Shown here in pieces: positions 52,405 through 62,304 of a stretch of DNA of 64,000 nt. Each line of letters begins with the position of its first letter. Position 1 is the stretch's first letter. This stretch comes from Trebonia sp963777905. Its GTDB lineage: Bacteria > Actinomycetota > Actinomycetes > Streptosporangiales > Streptosporangiaceae. The notes beneath the pieces are model-generated. The model ran no database searches. It was given only the letters and a program-made list of their open reading frames with translations, and was not told where the DNA came from. Where the stretch lies: NCBI GenBank assembly GCA_963777905.1, contig CAVZSM010000027.1:62001-126000 (forward strand), written 5' to 3'. The position numbers and the translations under genes were made by a program.

Positions 52405-53640
52405 CTACACGCCGGCGAACACGTGGTCGAGGTCGCGGGCCGCGAGCACGCCGTACACCTGACCGGAGGGCTCCACCAGCAGGTACTCGCTGGCCGGCGC
52501 GCGCTTGATGGCCTCGAGCAGCGCCATGCCGGAAATGTCGGCGGGCAGTATCATGTTCGGCTCGATCGACCTGGCCATGGAACCCGCGTCGACCCACGGC
52601 CTGCGCTGCGGCGGGGTCGCCATCACCGCGGCCTCGTTCAGTATCGCGATCGGCTTGTCGTCGTGGTCGACCACGACGACGGCCCGCGCGTGGCTCTCGT
52701 CGGCCTGCCTGATCGCCTCCGCAAGCGGCGTGCTGGCCGGCACCGAGATGGCCCGCCTGGCCAGCCGCCTGGCCTGCAGCTCGGGCAGTCGCGCGCGGAA
52801 CTTCGTGGCGCGGATCGACTGGCTGGCGCCGATCCATATGAACGCGGCGATCACCGCCACCCACAGCGTGCCGGTCATGATCCCGCCGGCGAGCCGGCCG
52901 GAGTAGAACGGGATCACGAGCAGCAGCGCGACAGCGAGCGCCCGGCCCACCCAGGCGGCGGCGATCGTGGCGGTATTCGGCTTACCTGTGATCTTCCAGA
53001 TGACGGCGCGCAGCATCCGGCCGCCGTCCAGCGGCAGCCCTGGCAGCAGGTTGAAGATGCCGACGATGATGTTCGCGTACATCAGCTGCCGGACCAGTGA
53101 GCCGCTCACCCCGTCCTTGACGACGAGCGAGAGCGCCCAGCCGACCCCGCCGAGCGCCAGCGACAGCGCCGGGCCCGCGGCGGACACGCAAAACTCCCTG
53201 AGCGGGGTCTGCGGCTCCTTGTCGATCTCGGAGATGCCGCCGAGGGGATACAGCAGGATGCGGCGCACCGGCAGGCCGTAGCCGCGGGCGACGACCGAGT
53301 GGGCCAGCTCGTGCACCAGCACGGACAGGTACAGCAGCACCACGAAGGCGGCCGCGACCACGAACCTGACGTTGCCGTGCAGCGAGTTGCTCAGCTCGTT
53401 GGCGTAGATGACGATGAAGACGCCCGCGATGACGAACCAGTACGGCGACACGAGCACGGGGATGCCGAACGGACGCGCCACCACGATGCCTGCCCGGCTC
53501 GCCCGGCCCAGCTGGCCGCTGCGGGGACCCTGGGTGCCCTGGCCGCCGTCCTGGCGGTCCAGGTCCGCTTGCCCGCGCCGGTCCGGCTGCCCATCCTGGC
53601 CACTTGCCACAGCACCGATGCTACGTGCATCCGGGGGCAT
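52405..53640 (-). CDS. Site-2 protease (M50) with CBS domains
   Basis: A 411-residue membrane metalloprotease: zinc motif HELAH (His110-Glu111, His114) in a membrane helix, GLPLDGGRML near residue 200 for the third ligand, and several further helices. The cytoplasmic C-half has a CBS pair (ARRAISVPASTPLAEAIRQA, VVVDHDDKPIAIL). The layout matches mycobacterial Rv2625c. It probably cleaves a membrane-bound regulator, with the CBS pair sensing nucleotides. The N-terminal ~50 residues are hydrophilic and may begin downstream of the annotated start. Confidence 0.9.
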   Translation of the reverse strand: MPPDARSIGAVASGQDGQPDRRGQADLDRQDGGQGTQGPRSGQLGRASRAGIVVARPFGIPVLVSPYWFVIAGVFIVIYANELSNSLHGNVRFVVAAAFVVLLYLSVLVHELAHSVVARGYGLPVRRILLYPLGGISEIDKEPQTPLREFCVSAAGPALSLALGGVGWALSLVVKDGVSGSLVRQLMYANIIVGIFNLLPGLPLDGGRMLRAVIWKITGKPNTATIAAAWVGRALAVALLLVIPFYSGRLAGGIMTGTLWVAVIAAFIWIGASQSIRATKFRARLPELQARRLARRAISVPASTPLAEAIRQADESHARAVVVVDHDDKPIAILNEAAVMATPPQRRPWVDAGSMARSIEPNMILPADISGMALLEAIKRAPASEYLLVEPSGQVYGVLAARDLDHVFAGV

Positions 53641-53752
53641 TGCGAGCGGGCCCGGCGGTTGCGCGGCCTTGGGTGCGGCCTTTGGTGCGGCCTCGGCGGT
53701 CGGCTCGGCGGGTCGGCTGCGGAATGTCGGTACCCTGTCTTACGGTGGCGCT

Positions 53753-54715
<963 letters not shown>

Positions 54716-54771
54716 GGCCGGACTGGTGAAGTTGTCGCGCCAGCTCGGCGCGGCGAATGGCCCCCTGTTGG

Positions 54772-56337
54772 CTAGTAGTGCTCGCCCTGCTGGGACTGGC
54801 GAGGGAGCAGAGTGCCGCCGCTGGGGGCGCGCTGGGACAGCGCGGCGCGGCGGAGCAGCGGGCTGGCGCGGTAGTGGCCGTCGCGGTACCAGTTTTCCAT
54901 GCTGTCCAGGATCCCAAGGATGGCGCTGGTGCCCCACTCGCGGGCCCAGGCCAGCGGGCCGAGCGGGTAGTTGACGCCGAGGCGCATCGCCGTGTCGATG
55001 TCGGCTTCGCTCGCGACGCGGGAGGCGAGGGCGTCGGCGGCGAGGTTCGCCAGCATGGCGACTGTGCGGGTGACGATCAGGCCGGGCACGTCGTCGATCA
55101 CGAACACGTTCAGGTGTCCCGCCTGGAACAGGCCGATGGTCTCGGCGAGGGCGGCGGGCGGGCAGCCGTCGGAGGGCGCGACCGCGATGGCCGTGGCCTT
55201 GGCCGGGTTGAGCATCCGGTCGACGACGATCACCGGGCGCTCGAAGGCCGCGGACAGCGCGGTGGCCGTGGCGCCCGTGCACTGGATGAGGAGCGCGCCG
55301 CTCGGCAGCTCTAGCAGCCCATCGGGCAGGCCTGCCGCGGCGTCGTCGCGGTCCCGGGCGATGACGGCGACGCCGAGACTGCGGCCTATCAGCTCGCGCA
55401 GCTGCGTCTTGCTGTTATCAGTTAGGTCATGGCCGTACTCGATGACGGTCAGCGGCCGGGCCGCGGCCGGAGCCGGGGCGGCGGCAGCCGTCGCGGGGTC
55501 CGCGTAGGAGTAGATGCCGCGGCCGGTCTTGCGGCCCAGCCAGCCGGCTTCGACAAGGGCGCGCTGCGCGAGGGACGGGGCGAACCTCGGGTCGTGGCCG
55601 AACGCGGTCCATACCGACCGGGTGACCGCCTCGTTCACGTCGTGGCCGATCAGGTCCATCAGCGCGAACGGCCCCATCCGGAAGCCGCCGGCCCCGGTCA
55701 GCACCGCGTCGATGGCGGCCGCGGTCGTCGCGTGCTCCTCGTAGAGCCGCCACGCTTCGGCGTAGTAGGGCCGGGCGATCCTGTTCACGATGAACCCGGG
55801 CGTAGCGGCGGAACGCACCACCGTCTTCCCCCACCCCGCCGCCAGCTCCGCCGCGGCGTCCGCCACCTCCGGGGCGGTAGCCAGCCCCGCGATGACCTCC
55901 ACGAGCTGCATGGCCGGCACGGGATTAAAGAAGTGCAGCCCGACAAGCCGCCCCGGATGCGCCAGCCCGGCGGCCATCGCGGTCGGCGTCAACGAGGAGG
56001 AATTGGACGCGAGCACGCAGTCCGCGCCCACGACCCCCTCAAGCTCGGCGAACAGCGCCTTCTTCGCGCCCAGCTCCTCCACGATCGCCTCAGCGACCAC
56101 GCCGCATTCGGTGAGCCCGGCGATCTCCACGGCCGTCAGGTCGAGCGCTGCCGGGTCGGCGTCGAGCCGCCCCTTCTCCACCTGCGCCTTGACCCGATCC
56201 CGGATCTTCGCGATCGCGCGCTCGGCCGCCCCGGGCACGGCGTCGGCAAGGAGGACTCGCCGCCCCGCCACGGCGGCCACTTGCGCGATCCCGGCCCCCA
56301 TCGTCCCCGCGCCGACGACCCCGACAGGCTCAGTCAC
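54772..56337 (-). CDS. 3-hydroxyacyl-CoA dehydrogenase, PaaH-like
   Basis: A 521-residue double-module enzyme: NAD-binding GVVGAGTMGAGIAQ, SNSSSLTPTAMA and LVGLHFFNPVPAMQLVEVI in the first half, and two C-terminal hydroxyacyl-CoA dehydrogenase domains (PGFIVNRIARPYYAEAWRLY; GLIVTRTVAMLANLAADAL). This is the PaaH/3-hydroxyadipyl-CoA dehydrogenase layout. In the box pathway the ring-cleavage product is processed to 3-hydroxyadipyl-CoA, so the enzyme fits the last steps before acetyl-CoA and succinyl-CoA. It is separated from the box genes by a 317-bp gap. Confidence 0.85.
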   Translation of the reverse strand: MTEPVGVVGAGTMGAGIAQVAAVAGRRVLLADAVPGAAERAIAKIRDRVKAQVEKGRLDADPAALDLTAVEIAGLTECGVVAEAIVEELGAKKALFAELEGVVGADCVLASNSSSLTPTAMAAGLAHPGRLVGLHFFNPVPAMQLVEVIAGLATAPEVADAAAELAAGWGKTVVRSAATPGFIVNRIARPYYAEAWRLYEEHATTAAAIDAVLTGAGGFRMGPFALMDLIGHDVNEAVTRSVWTAFGHDPRFAPSLAQRALVEAGWLGRKTGRGIYSYADPATAAAAPAPAAARPLTVIEYGHDLTDNSKTQLRELIGRSLGVAVIARDRDDAAAGLPDGLLELPSGALLIQCTGATATALSAAFERPVIVVDRMLNPAKATAIAVAPSDGCPPAALAETIGLFQAGHLNVFVIDDVPGLIVTRTVAMLANLAADALASRVASEADIDTAMRLGVNYPLGPLAWAREWGTSAILGILDSMENWYRDGHYRASPLLRRAALSQRAPSGGTLLPRQSQQGEHY

Positions 56338-56654
56338 CGGGCCCGCCTTTGCCCCTGAGGATCACGCTGCTCGCACTTACAGGGTTTTGAAGTGCCCAGA
56401 TCCTTGTCCGCCGTCCAGGCCGCTCAGCGACGAGGCCGCGCCGGCGTCAGGCGGGCGCGCAGTCCTCTCCGGCCCCGCCCGCCACAGAGCCCGCACGCCT
56501 CCCGCACGCGTCCTCGCGGCGGGCGGCCTGAGCTCGCTGATTTCATGATCACGAAAGAAAAGTACGCGTATAGGAGATTTTTCTTTCGTGATCATGCTGA
56601 GCGCCGCGGTGGCGCCCCGCGCGATGGGGAGGTGGACAAGGGAAGAGGTTGCGG
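56338..56654. other. 317-bp intergenic stretch with a palindromic repeat
   Basis: It holds repeat B copy 2 (56544-56596) and no convincing ORF. The repeat may terminate the upstream box-cluster transcripts, leaving the PaaH-like gene with its own promoter. No clear promoter could be picked. Confidence 0.5.
56544..56596. repeat. Palindromic repeat family B, copy 2
   Basis: CATGATCACGAAAGAAAA (56544-56561) pairs perfectly with 56579-56596 around a 17-nt loop. The plus-strand sequence matches copy 1 (minus strand of 18522-18563) over the first ~30 bases. Confidence 0.75.
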
Positions 56655-57516
56655 TCATGGGGCGAGCTTCAGGTTGTAGACGCGGGAGGCGTTGCCGGCC
56701 AGGACCAGGGCCGCGGTTTGGTCGTCGGGGCATAGCTCTTTTATCGCCCGGGCGTTGGCGGCTATGCCCGGGACGCCCGGCCAGTCCGTGGCGAAGATCA
56801 TGCGCCTGGTGAGGCGGGTCCAGTTGTGCTTGGCGTAGTACTCGCGGAGCCGGGACGGCGGCAGGCCGGACAGCTCGATCCAGAACCCGGTCGTTCGCCA
56901 GGGCCATGAATGCCGCGGCGTCGTACCACCAGCCGCGGCCGCCGTGCGCGAGCACGACGGTCAGGTTCCTGAAGTCGCGCAGCACGTCGTCGAGGTTCAC
57001 CGGATCGGCGAACTTATTCGACGAGCCGGGGAACGTGGACGTGCCGCAGTGCACCACCAGCGGGATCCCCGCCGCCTGGCAGGCCTCGTAGGCCGGGTAC
57101 ATCGCCCGGTCGTTCGCGGCGAAGCCGGCGTGCACCGGGTGGATCTTCAGCGCGACCGCGCCCAGGTCGAGCTGGCGGCGCACCTCTTCGTCCAGTGGGT
57201 AGTGCAGGTGCGGGTTGACGTTCGCGATGATCTTGATCCGGTCCGGGTTGTGCCGCGCGACCGGCAGCAGGTCCTCGATCACCTGCATGCCGGTCACCTT
57301 CGGGCTGTACTCGGCCAGCAGCAGCGCGACATCGACGCCCTCGGCGGCGAGGTAGGCGTCGAACGCGGCCGGGACGACCGTGCCCGCTGGGTCGTACACG
57401 CGGGCCAGCGCCGCCGCGTCGCCGAAGCCCTGCGCCCAGTCCATCCAGCCGCTTTTCAGCGTCGGCAGCCTGGCGACGTGCAGGTGCACGTCGATGAGCG
57501 GGAACCCGTCGATCAT
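56655..57516 (-). pseudogene. Amidohydrolase-2 family protein, one-base frameshift near 56884
   Basis: The frame starts MIDGFPLIDVHLHVARLP, with the HxH metal motif, and continues through VALKIHPVHAGFAAND and VVHCGTSTFPG. It is lost at GAAC (56883-56886). Removing one A restores VWIELSGLPPSRLREYYAKH, MIFATDWPGVPGI and a TGA at 56655-56657, giving about 286 residues. The start overlaps the stop of the ligase gene by 1 nt, so translation is coupled. The role in the box pathway is unknown; hydrolysis of a cyclic or lactone intermediate is only a guess. Confidence 0.85.
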
Positions 57517-59111
57517 CAGGGCGCCTCGCCGGGCGCCCCTGCGGCCGTGATCGCGGCCGGGTTGAGCACCTCGGCGGCCATCGCGCGCAGCTCCACGCGC
57601 CGCACCTTGCCCGTCGCGGTGGTCGGGAAGCCCTCGGTGAACACCACGGCCCGCGGCCGCTTGAACGACGGCAGCCCCGCCCGGCAGAACTCGACCAGCT
57701 CCGCCTCGGTGACCGGCGCCGCGTCCGCGGCCAGCACGACGTAGGCGACCGGCTTCTCCAGGCCGTCCGCGTCGGCCGCGCCGACGACGACCGCCTGGGC
57801 GACGGCCGGGTGGGCGAGCAGCCTGGACTCTACCTCCATCGGCGACACCCAGATGCCGCTCGCCTTGAGCATGTCGCCGGTGCGGCCCAGGCACTCGTAG
57901 TAACCGTCGGCGTCCCGCACGTAGGTGTCGCCGGTGCGCAGCCACTCCCCCTGGAACACCAGCCGGGACGCGTCGTACCGCGCCCAGTAGCCGGTCGCCG
58001 AGGACGAGCCGCGCACGAACAGCGTGCCTGGCGTGCCCGGCTCGGTCACCTCGGCGCCGGTGTCCTCGTCGAGCAGCCGCAGGTCGTACCCGGGCACGGC
58101 CACGCCGGTCGTGCCCGGCCGCACCTGGCCCGGCTGGTTGGACAGGAAGATGTGCAGCATCTCGGTCATCCCGATGCCGTCGAGGATGTCGATCCCGAAG
58201 CGCGACGTCCAGCGCTCGTAGAGCGCCGCGGGCAGTGCCTCCCCCGCCGACGCCGCGAGCCGGACGCCCGCGAGGGCGTCCGGCTGGAGGCCCGCGCGCA
58301 GCATGTTGGCGAAAAACGTAGGGCCGCCGAAGAACAAGGTCGCGCCGTACTTGGCGGCCGCGTCGACGATGACGTCCGGTCGCGACGGCACCGGGTTCAG
58401 TACCGCCGCCGCGCCCACCGACAGCGGGAACAGCACAGAGTTGCCCAGGCCGTAGGCGAAGAAGGCCTTGGCCGCCGACAGGCACCGGTCGTCCGGCCTG
58501 ATGCCGAGTACCTGGGTCCCGTACGTCTCGCAGACCACCTGGACGGAGGCGTGCCGGTGCATCGCGCCCTTCGGTGTGCCTGTGGTGCCTGAGGTGTAGA
58601 GCCAGAACGCCGGCGAGTCCGGCGACGTGTCGTACACGACGTCGTCGGGCGCCGCGGCGGCCAGCTCGCTCAGCAGGTGCACCGGCCGGGTACTGGCAGG
58701 AAGCGGGGAATCCGCCAGTACCCCGGCCAGTTCTGGCGCCGCCGCGGCAGCCGACTCCGCCGCGGCGGCAAACTCGTGAGTGACCGCGAGAAACCTCGCC
58801 CGGGAATCCCTGAGCAGTTCGGCGATGCCGTCGGCGCGCAGCATCGTCGACACAGGAACCGGGACCGCACCTACCCGCATCGCGGCCAGGTAAACAACCA
58901 CGAAGTCCGGCGAGTCCGACATCACCATCAGCACTCGCTGTTCCGGCTGCACGCCGGCCGCCCGCAGCCCGGCCGCGGTGCGCCGGACCCGATCGTGCAG
59001 CTCCGCGTAGGTGAGGTCGCCGGCCGGGCCGGTCAGCGCGATCCGCTGGCCGTCGCCCGCGGCCAGCCGCCGGTCGAGCAGGTACTCACAGGCGTTGAAC
59101 AGCTGCGCCAT
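57516..59111 (-). CDS. Benzoate-CoA ligase family protein
   Basis: The 531-residue adenylate-forming ligase has the ATP loop YTSGTTGTPKGAMHRHA, EMLHIFLSNQPGQVRPGTTG and the C-terminal GDTYVRDADGYYECLGRTGD with catalytic Lys in TTATGKVRR. The sequence around FAYGLGNSVLFPLSVGA is typical of benzoate-CoA ligases. It activates benzoate or a close analogue to the CoA ester used by BoxB. It lies 22 nt after boxB. Confidence 0.88.
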   Translation of the reverse strand: MAQLFNACEYLLDRRLAAGDGQRIALTGPAGDLTYAELHDRVRRTAAGLRAAGVQPEQRVLMVMSDSPDFVVVYLAAMRVGAVPVPVSTMLRADGIAELLRDSRARFLAVTHEFAAAAESAAAAAPELAGVLADSPLPASTRPVHLLSELAAAAPDDVVYDTSPDSPAFWLYTSGTTGTPKGAMHRHASVQVVCETYGTQVLGIRPDDRCLSAAKAFFAYGLGNSVLFPLSVGAAAVLNPVPSRPDVIVDAAAKYGATLFFGGPTFFANMLRAGLQPDALAGVRLAASAGEALPAALYERWTSRFGIDILDGIGMTEMLHIFLSNQPGQVRPGTTGVAVPGYDLRLLDEDTGAEVTEPGTPGTLFVRGSSSATGYWARYDASRLVFQGEWLRTGDTYVRDADGYYECLGRTGDMLKASGIWVSPMEVESRLLAHPAVAQAVVVGAADADGLEKPVAYVVLAADAAPVTEAELVEFCRAGLPSFKRPRAVVFTEGFPTTATGKVRRVELRAMAAEVLNPAAITAAGAPGEAP

Positions 59112-59133
59112 CGCCGCCGCCTTTGCTGATGGG

Positions 59134-60564
59134 TTAGGTGAGGTGCACGTAGTCGTAGTCGAACGGCTGGCCGTTGATGCCGTTGCGCGGCGGGGCCAGC
59201 CATGCGGCTATCTTCCCGCGCTCGTGGACCGGGCGCATCAGCGACCGCACGAACGTCTTGTCGGTGTCGGTCGGCAGCCACTGGCTCTTGCGCCGCTCCC
59301 ATTCGGCGGCGGTGAGGATCTCCCCGGCGGGGGACGCTTCGATGCCGGCGAACGCGCCGACCTTCCTGTTGAAGGACGGGCGCGGCAGCGCCAGCCGGTG
59401 CGGCAGCCCGGCGCCCTCCAGGATCCGGTTCCACCGCTTCACGCCGCCCTCGCAGTCGGCGATGTACTGGCGGCGCAGGTCGGTGTTCAGCCCCACCAGC
59501 GCGGACACCTCGGTCTGGGCAATGCTCTGTTGGCCAGTTCCGGCGTCGAGCAGCGCGTCCACCATGATCGAATCGCTGTCCAGCAGGTGGTCGTCCTTGC
59601 GGCGCTCTTCCATCCAGCGGCCCTTCAGGCCGGCGGTGTAGTAGTTGGCGACGTTGGTGGAGGTATCCCCGCCGAACAGGTCGAGGGAGACGCTGTAGTG
59701 GAAGTTCAGGTACTTCTGGATGACCGGCAGCGGGATCGCGCCGAGGGCGGCCACGTCGTCGGTGTCGTTTTCCACCATGACCTGGGCGGTTCGCTCCACC
59801 ACCCGGTCGACCCCGGTGGTGCCGACGAACATGTGGTGCGCCTCTTCCTTGAGCATGAACTCACAGGTGCGGCTCAGCGGGTCGAACGCGGACTCTTTGA
59901 GGGTGCCGAGCTGGTACTTGCCGTCCCGGTCGGTGAAGTAGGTGAACATGAAGAACGACAGCCAGTCCGGGGTCTCCTCGTTGAACGCGCCGAGGATCCG
60001 CGGCGCGTCCTGGCTGCCGGAGTTGCGGTGCAGCAGCTCCTCGGCCTCCTCGCGGCCCTCGCGGCCGAAGTGGGCGTGCAGCAGGTACACCATCGCCCAC
60101 AGATGACGGCCCTCCTCCACGTTCACCTGGAACAGGTTGCGCAGGTCGTACAGGCTGGGCGCGGTGGCGCCGAGGTTGCGCTGCTGCTCGACGGAGGCGG
60201 GCTCGGTGTCGCCCTGGATGACGATGAGCCGCCGCAGTTCGGCGCGGTACTCGCCGGGCACCTGCTGCCAGGCGGGCTCGCCCTTGTGCCGGCCGAACGC
60301 GATCCGCCGGTCCGGGCCCGGCTCGGCGAGGAAGATGCCCCACCGGTAGTCCCGCATCGGCACGTGGCCGAACTGCGCCCAGCCCTCACGGCCCACGTTC
60401 ACCGCCGTGCGCAGGTAGACGTCCTGGGTCGGCAGCGCCGGCCCCATCGTCTCCCACCAGGTCAGGAAGTTGGGCTGCCAGGACTCCAGCGCCCGCTGCA
60501 GCCGCCGGTCGTCGGCCAGGCTGACGTTGTTGGGGATCTTCTCGGCGTAATCGGGCGTGGTCAC
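59134..60564 (-). CDS. boxB: Benzoyl-CoA 2,3-epoxidase, oxygenase subunit BoxB
   Basis: This 476-residue di-iron oxygenase epoxidises the ring of benzoyl-CoA with O2. Ferritin-like helices carry the Glu/His ligands (QVNVEEGRHLWAMVYLLHAH and FMLKEEAHHMFVGTTGVDR). The N-terminus IPNNVSLADDRRLQRALESW and the C-terminal FDYDYVHLT are characteristic of BoxB. Its electron donor BoxA is not in the window, so an unlinked reductase must serve. It lies 6 nt after boxC. Confidence 0.95.
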   Translation of the reverse strand: MTTPDYAEKIPNNVSLADDRRLQRALESWQPNFLTWWETMGPALPTQDVYLRTAVNVGREGWAQFGHVPMRDYRWGIFLAEPGPDRRIAFGRHKGEPAWQQVPGEYRAELRRLIVIQGDTEPASVEQQRNLGATAPSLYDLRNLFQVNVEEGRHLWAMVYLLHAHFGREGREEAEELLHRNSGSQDAPRILGAFNEETPDWLSFFMFTYFTDRDGKYQLGTLKESAFDPLSRTCEFMLKEEAHHMFVGTTGVDRVVERTAQVMVENDTDDVAALGAIPLPVIQKYLNFHYSVSLDLFGGDTSTNVANYYTAGLKGRWMEERRKDDHLLDSDSIMVDALLDAGTGQQSIAQTEVSALVGLNTDLRRQYIADCEGGVKRWNRILEGAGLPHRLALPRPSFNRKVGAFAGIEASPAGEILTAAEWERRKSQWLPTDTDKTFVRSLMRPVHERGKIAAWLAPPRNGINGQPFDYDYVHLT

Positions 60565-60570
60565 GGGCGA

Positions 60571-62250
60571 TCAGACTCGCTTCCGGTCGAAATCTGCCCG
60601 CTTGCCCGTGCCGTAGGCGCGCAGCGCGCCGTCGGGACCCGAGGCGTTCGGGCGGTAGAAAATCCAGTTCTGCCAGGCCGACAGGCGGCCGAAGATCTTC
60701 GTCTCCATCGTCTCCGGCCCGGCGAACCGGTAGTTCGCCTCCAGGCCCGTCAGCGCGTCGGGGCTGAAGCTCGCGCGCTCCTCGAGTGCGAGCCGCACCT
60801 CGTCGTCCCAGTCAAGGTCGTCGGGGGCGAACGTGACCAGGCCGAGTTCCGCCGCCTCGGCGGCCGCCAGCGGCTCGCCAATCCGTTTCTCGACCGCGGC
60901 CAGCCCGGCGGAGTCGCCGAGGAACCGGGTCTGCAGCCGGGTGAGCCCGTTGCCCATCGGCAGCGGCCCGAGGTTCATCGCGCCCGCGGTGATCGCCGCG
61001 GGCTCCGCGTCCGGGTCGACATCTTCGAAGACGCCGGACAGCATGAACGAGCGGTCGGCGGCCAGGGCCAGCTCGAGCAGCGACCCGGCGAAGCACGAGC
61101 CCGGCTCGACCAGCGCGATCAGCGACCGGCTCGTCACGTCCAGCCGCTTCAGCGTGCGCTTGAGGTACAGCACGATCTCGTTGGCCAGCCAGTCCGTCGG
61201 CCCGTCTCCCGAGGGCAGCGCGGCCAGCAGCAGGGCATCGCAGGCCAGCACGCGTTCCGCGGACCCCTGGGTGCGCAGCACCCAGGCGCCGATCTCCGGA
61301 TCGTTGGTGCGCAGGTCGAGGATCAGGTCGTCGAGCTCGCGGGTCATGGCGAGCGTCCAGAACGCGTCGCCGAGGGCGCGCACCTCGTCCATCGACGCCG
61401 GCGCGTCCGCGTCAGGGCCCGACACGGTGATCTCGGCGACACCGCGGTCGCGGTCCAGCACGGCCGACACGTACCGGTAGCCGATCGCGTCGCCGGCGCG
61501 GGACTTGTCCAGCGGTGTCAGCTCGACGCCCGCCCCGCCTGGGAGGCGGGTGGCGGTCTGGGCGGCGGCACGGGCCCGTTCGGACAAAATCTCTTCCCAG
61601 CTAGCGCGGGGAACCACTTCGTCCACGAGCCGCCACTGCTCCGCCTTGCGGCCGCCGACCCCCTCCGCCCTGGTGGCGAAGTAGTCGGCGACGTCGCGCC
61701 GCACGTGCCGCTTGTCCGTCACCCGGGTGAGGCCGCCGGTGCCCGGCAGCACGCCGAGCAGCGGCAGCTCCGGCAGCGACACCACCGACGAGCGGTCGTC
61801 CACGAGCAGGATGCGGTCGCACGCCAGGGCCAGTTCGTAGCCGCCGCCTGACGCGGTGCCGTTCAGCGCGGCGAGGTAGGTCTGGCCGGAGTTGTCCGTG
61901 GCGTCCTCGATGCCGTTGCGGGTCTCGTTGGTGAACTTGCAGAAGTTCACCTTCCACGGGTGGCTGGCCCCGGCGAGCATCCGGATATTCGCCCCGGCGG
62001 AGAAGATCCGGTCCTTGCCGCTGGTGATCACCACGGCCGTCACGCCGGGGTGGGAGAAGCGCAGCCGCTGGGTGGCGTCGTAGAGCTCGATGTCGACGCC
62101 CAGATCGTAGGAGTTGAGCTTGAGCTCGTAGCCGGGCTGCAGGCCCGCCTGCTCGTCGACGTCGAGGGTGAGCGTGGCCACCGGGCCGTCGACGCTCATC
62201 CGCCAGTGCTTGTACCGGCCGGGATCAGTGCGGAAGTCGACGTGCGACAT
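60571..62250 (-). CDS. boxC: 2,3-epoxybenzoyl-CoA dihydrolase BoxC
   Basis: The enzyme has 559 residues from ATG 62250 (MSHVDFRTDPGRYKHWRMSV). It is a double crotonase-fold protein: SAGANIRMLAGASHPWKV with LNGTASGGGYELALACDR in the first half, and DLRTNDPEIGAWV with EPGSCFAGSLLELALAAD in the second. It opens the ring of epoxybenzoyl-CoA with loss of formate. The PaaX-type operator lies just upstream of this gene. Confidence 0.95.
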   Translation of the reverse strand: MSHVDFRTDPGRYKHWRMSVDGPVATLTLDVDEQAGLQPGYELKLNSYDLGVDIELYDATQRLRFSHPGVTAVVITSGKDRIFSAGANIRMLAGASHPWKVNFCKFTNETRNGIEDATDNSGQTYLAALNGTASGGGYELALACDRILLVDDRSSVVSLPELPLLGVLPGTGGLTRVTDKRHVRRDVADYFATRAEGVGGRKAEQWRLVDEVVPRASWEEILSERARAAAQTATRLPGGAGVELTPLDKSRAGDAIGYRYVSAVLDRDRGVAEITVSGPDADAPASMDEVRALGDAFWTLAMTRELDDLILDLRTNDPEIGAWVLRTQGSAERVLACDALLLAALPSGDGPTDWLANEIVLYLKRTLKRLDVTSRSLIALVEPGSCFAGSLLELALAADRSFMLSGVFEDVDPDAEPAAITAGAMNLGPLPMGNGLTRLQTRFLGDSAGLAAVEKRIGEPLAAAEAAELGLVTFAPDDLDWDDEVRLALEERASFSPDALTGLEANYRFAGPETMETKIFGRLSAWQNWIFYRPNASGPDGALRAYGTGKRADFDRKRV

Positions 62251-62263
62251 GGTCCCATGCTCT

Positions 62264-62283
62264 ACGAAATACCGGTGATTCGT
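62264..62283. promoter_or_regulatory. PaaX-type operator upstream of boxC
   Basis: The stretch from ACGAA (62264-62268) to TTCGT (62279-62283) has complementary ends around a 10-nt centre. The right side, GTGATTCGT, matches the core of the known PaaX box (RTGATTCGY). It lies 14-33 nt before the boxC start, in the gap after the regulator gene, so binding would control box expression independently of the regulator. Confidence 0.5.
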
Positions 62284-62304
62284 CAAGAGTTCGTAGCACG
62301 TTCG

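Noticed and set aside
56377..58485. A 702-codon minus-strand frame covering the amidohydrolase and part of the ligase
   Set aside because: Only its middle is real (the N-terminal part of the amidohydrolase). The first third is an out-of-frame reading of the ligase gene, and the end is after the frameshift.
59011..61851. A 946-codon plus-strand open frame opposite boxB and boxC
   Set aside because: It is the mirror of two well-recognised genes on the minus strand; its product is Arg/Gly/Val/Leu-rich with no domain, as expected for antisense frames in high-GC DNA.
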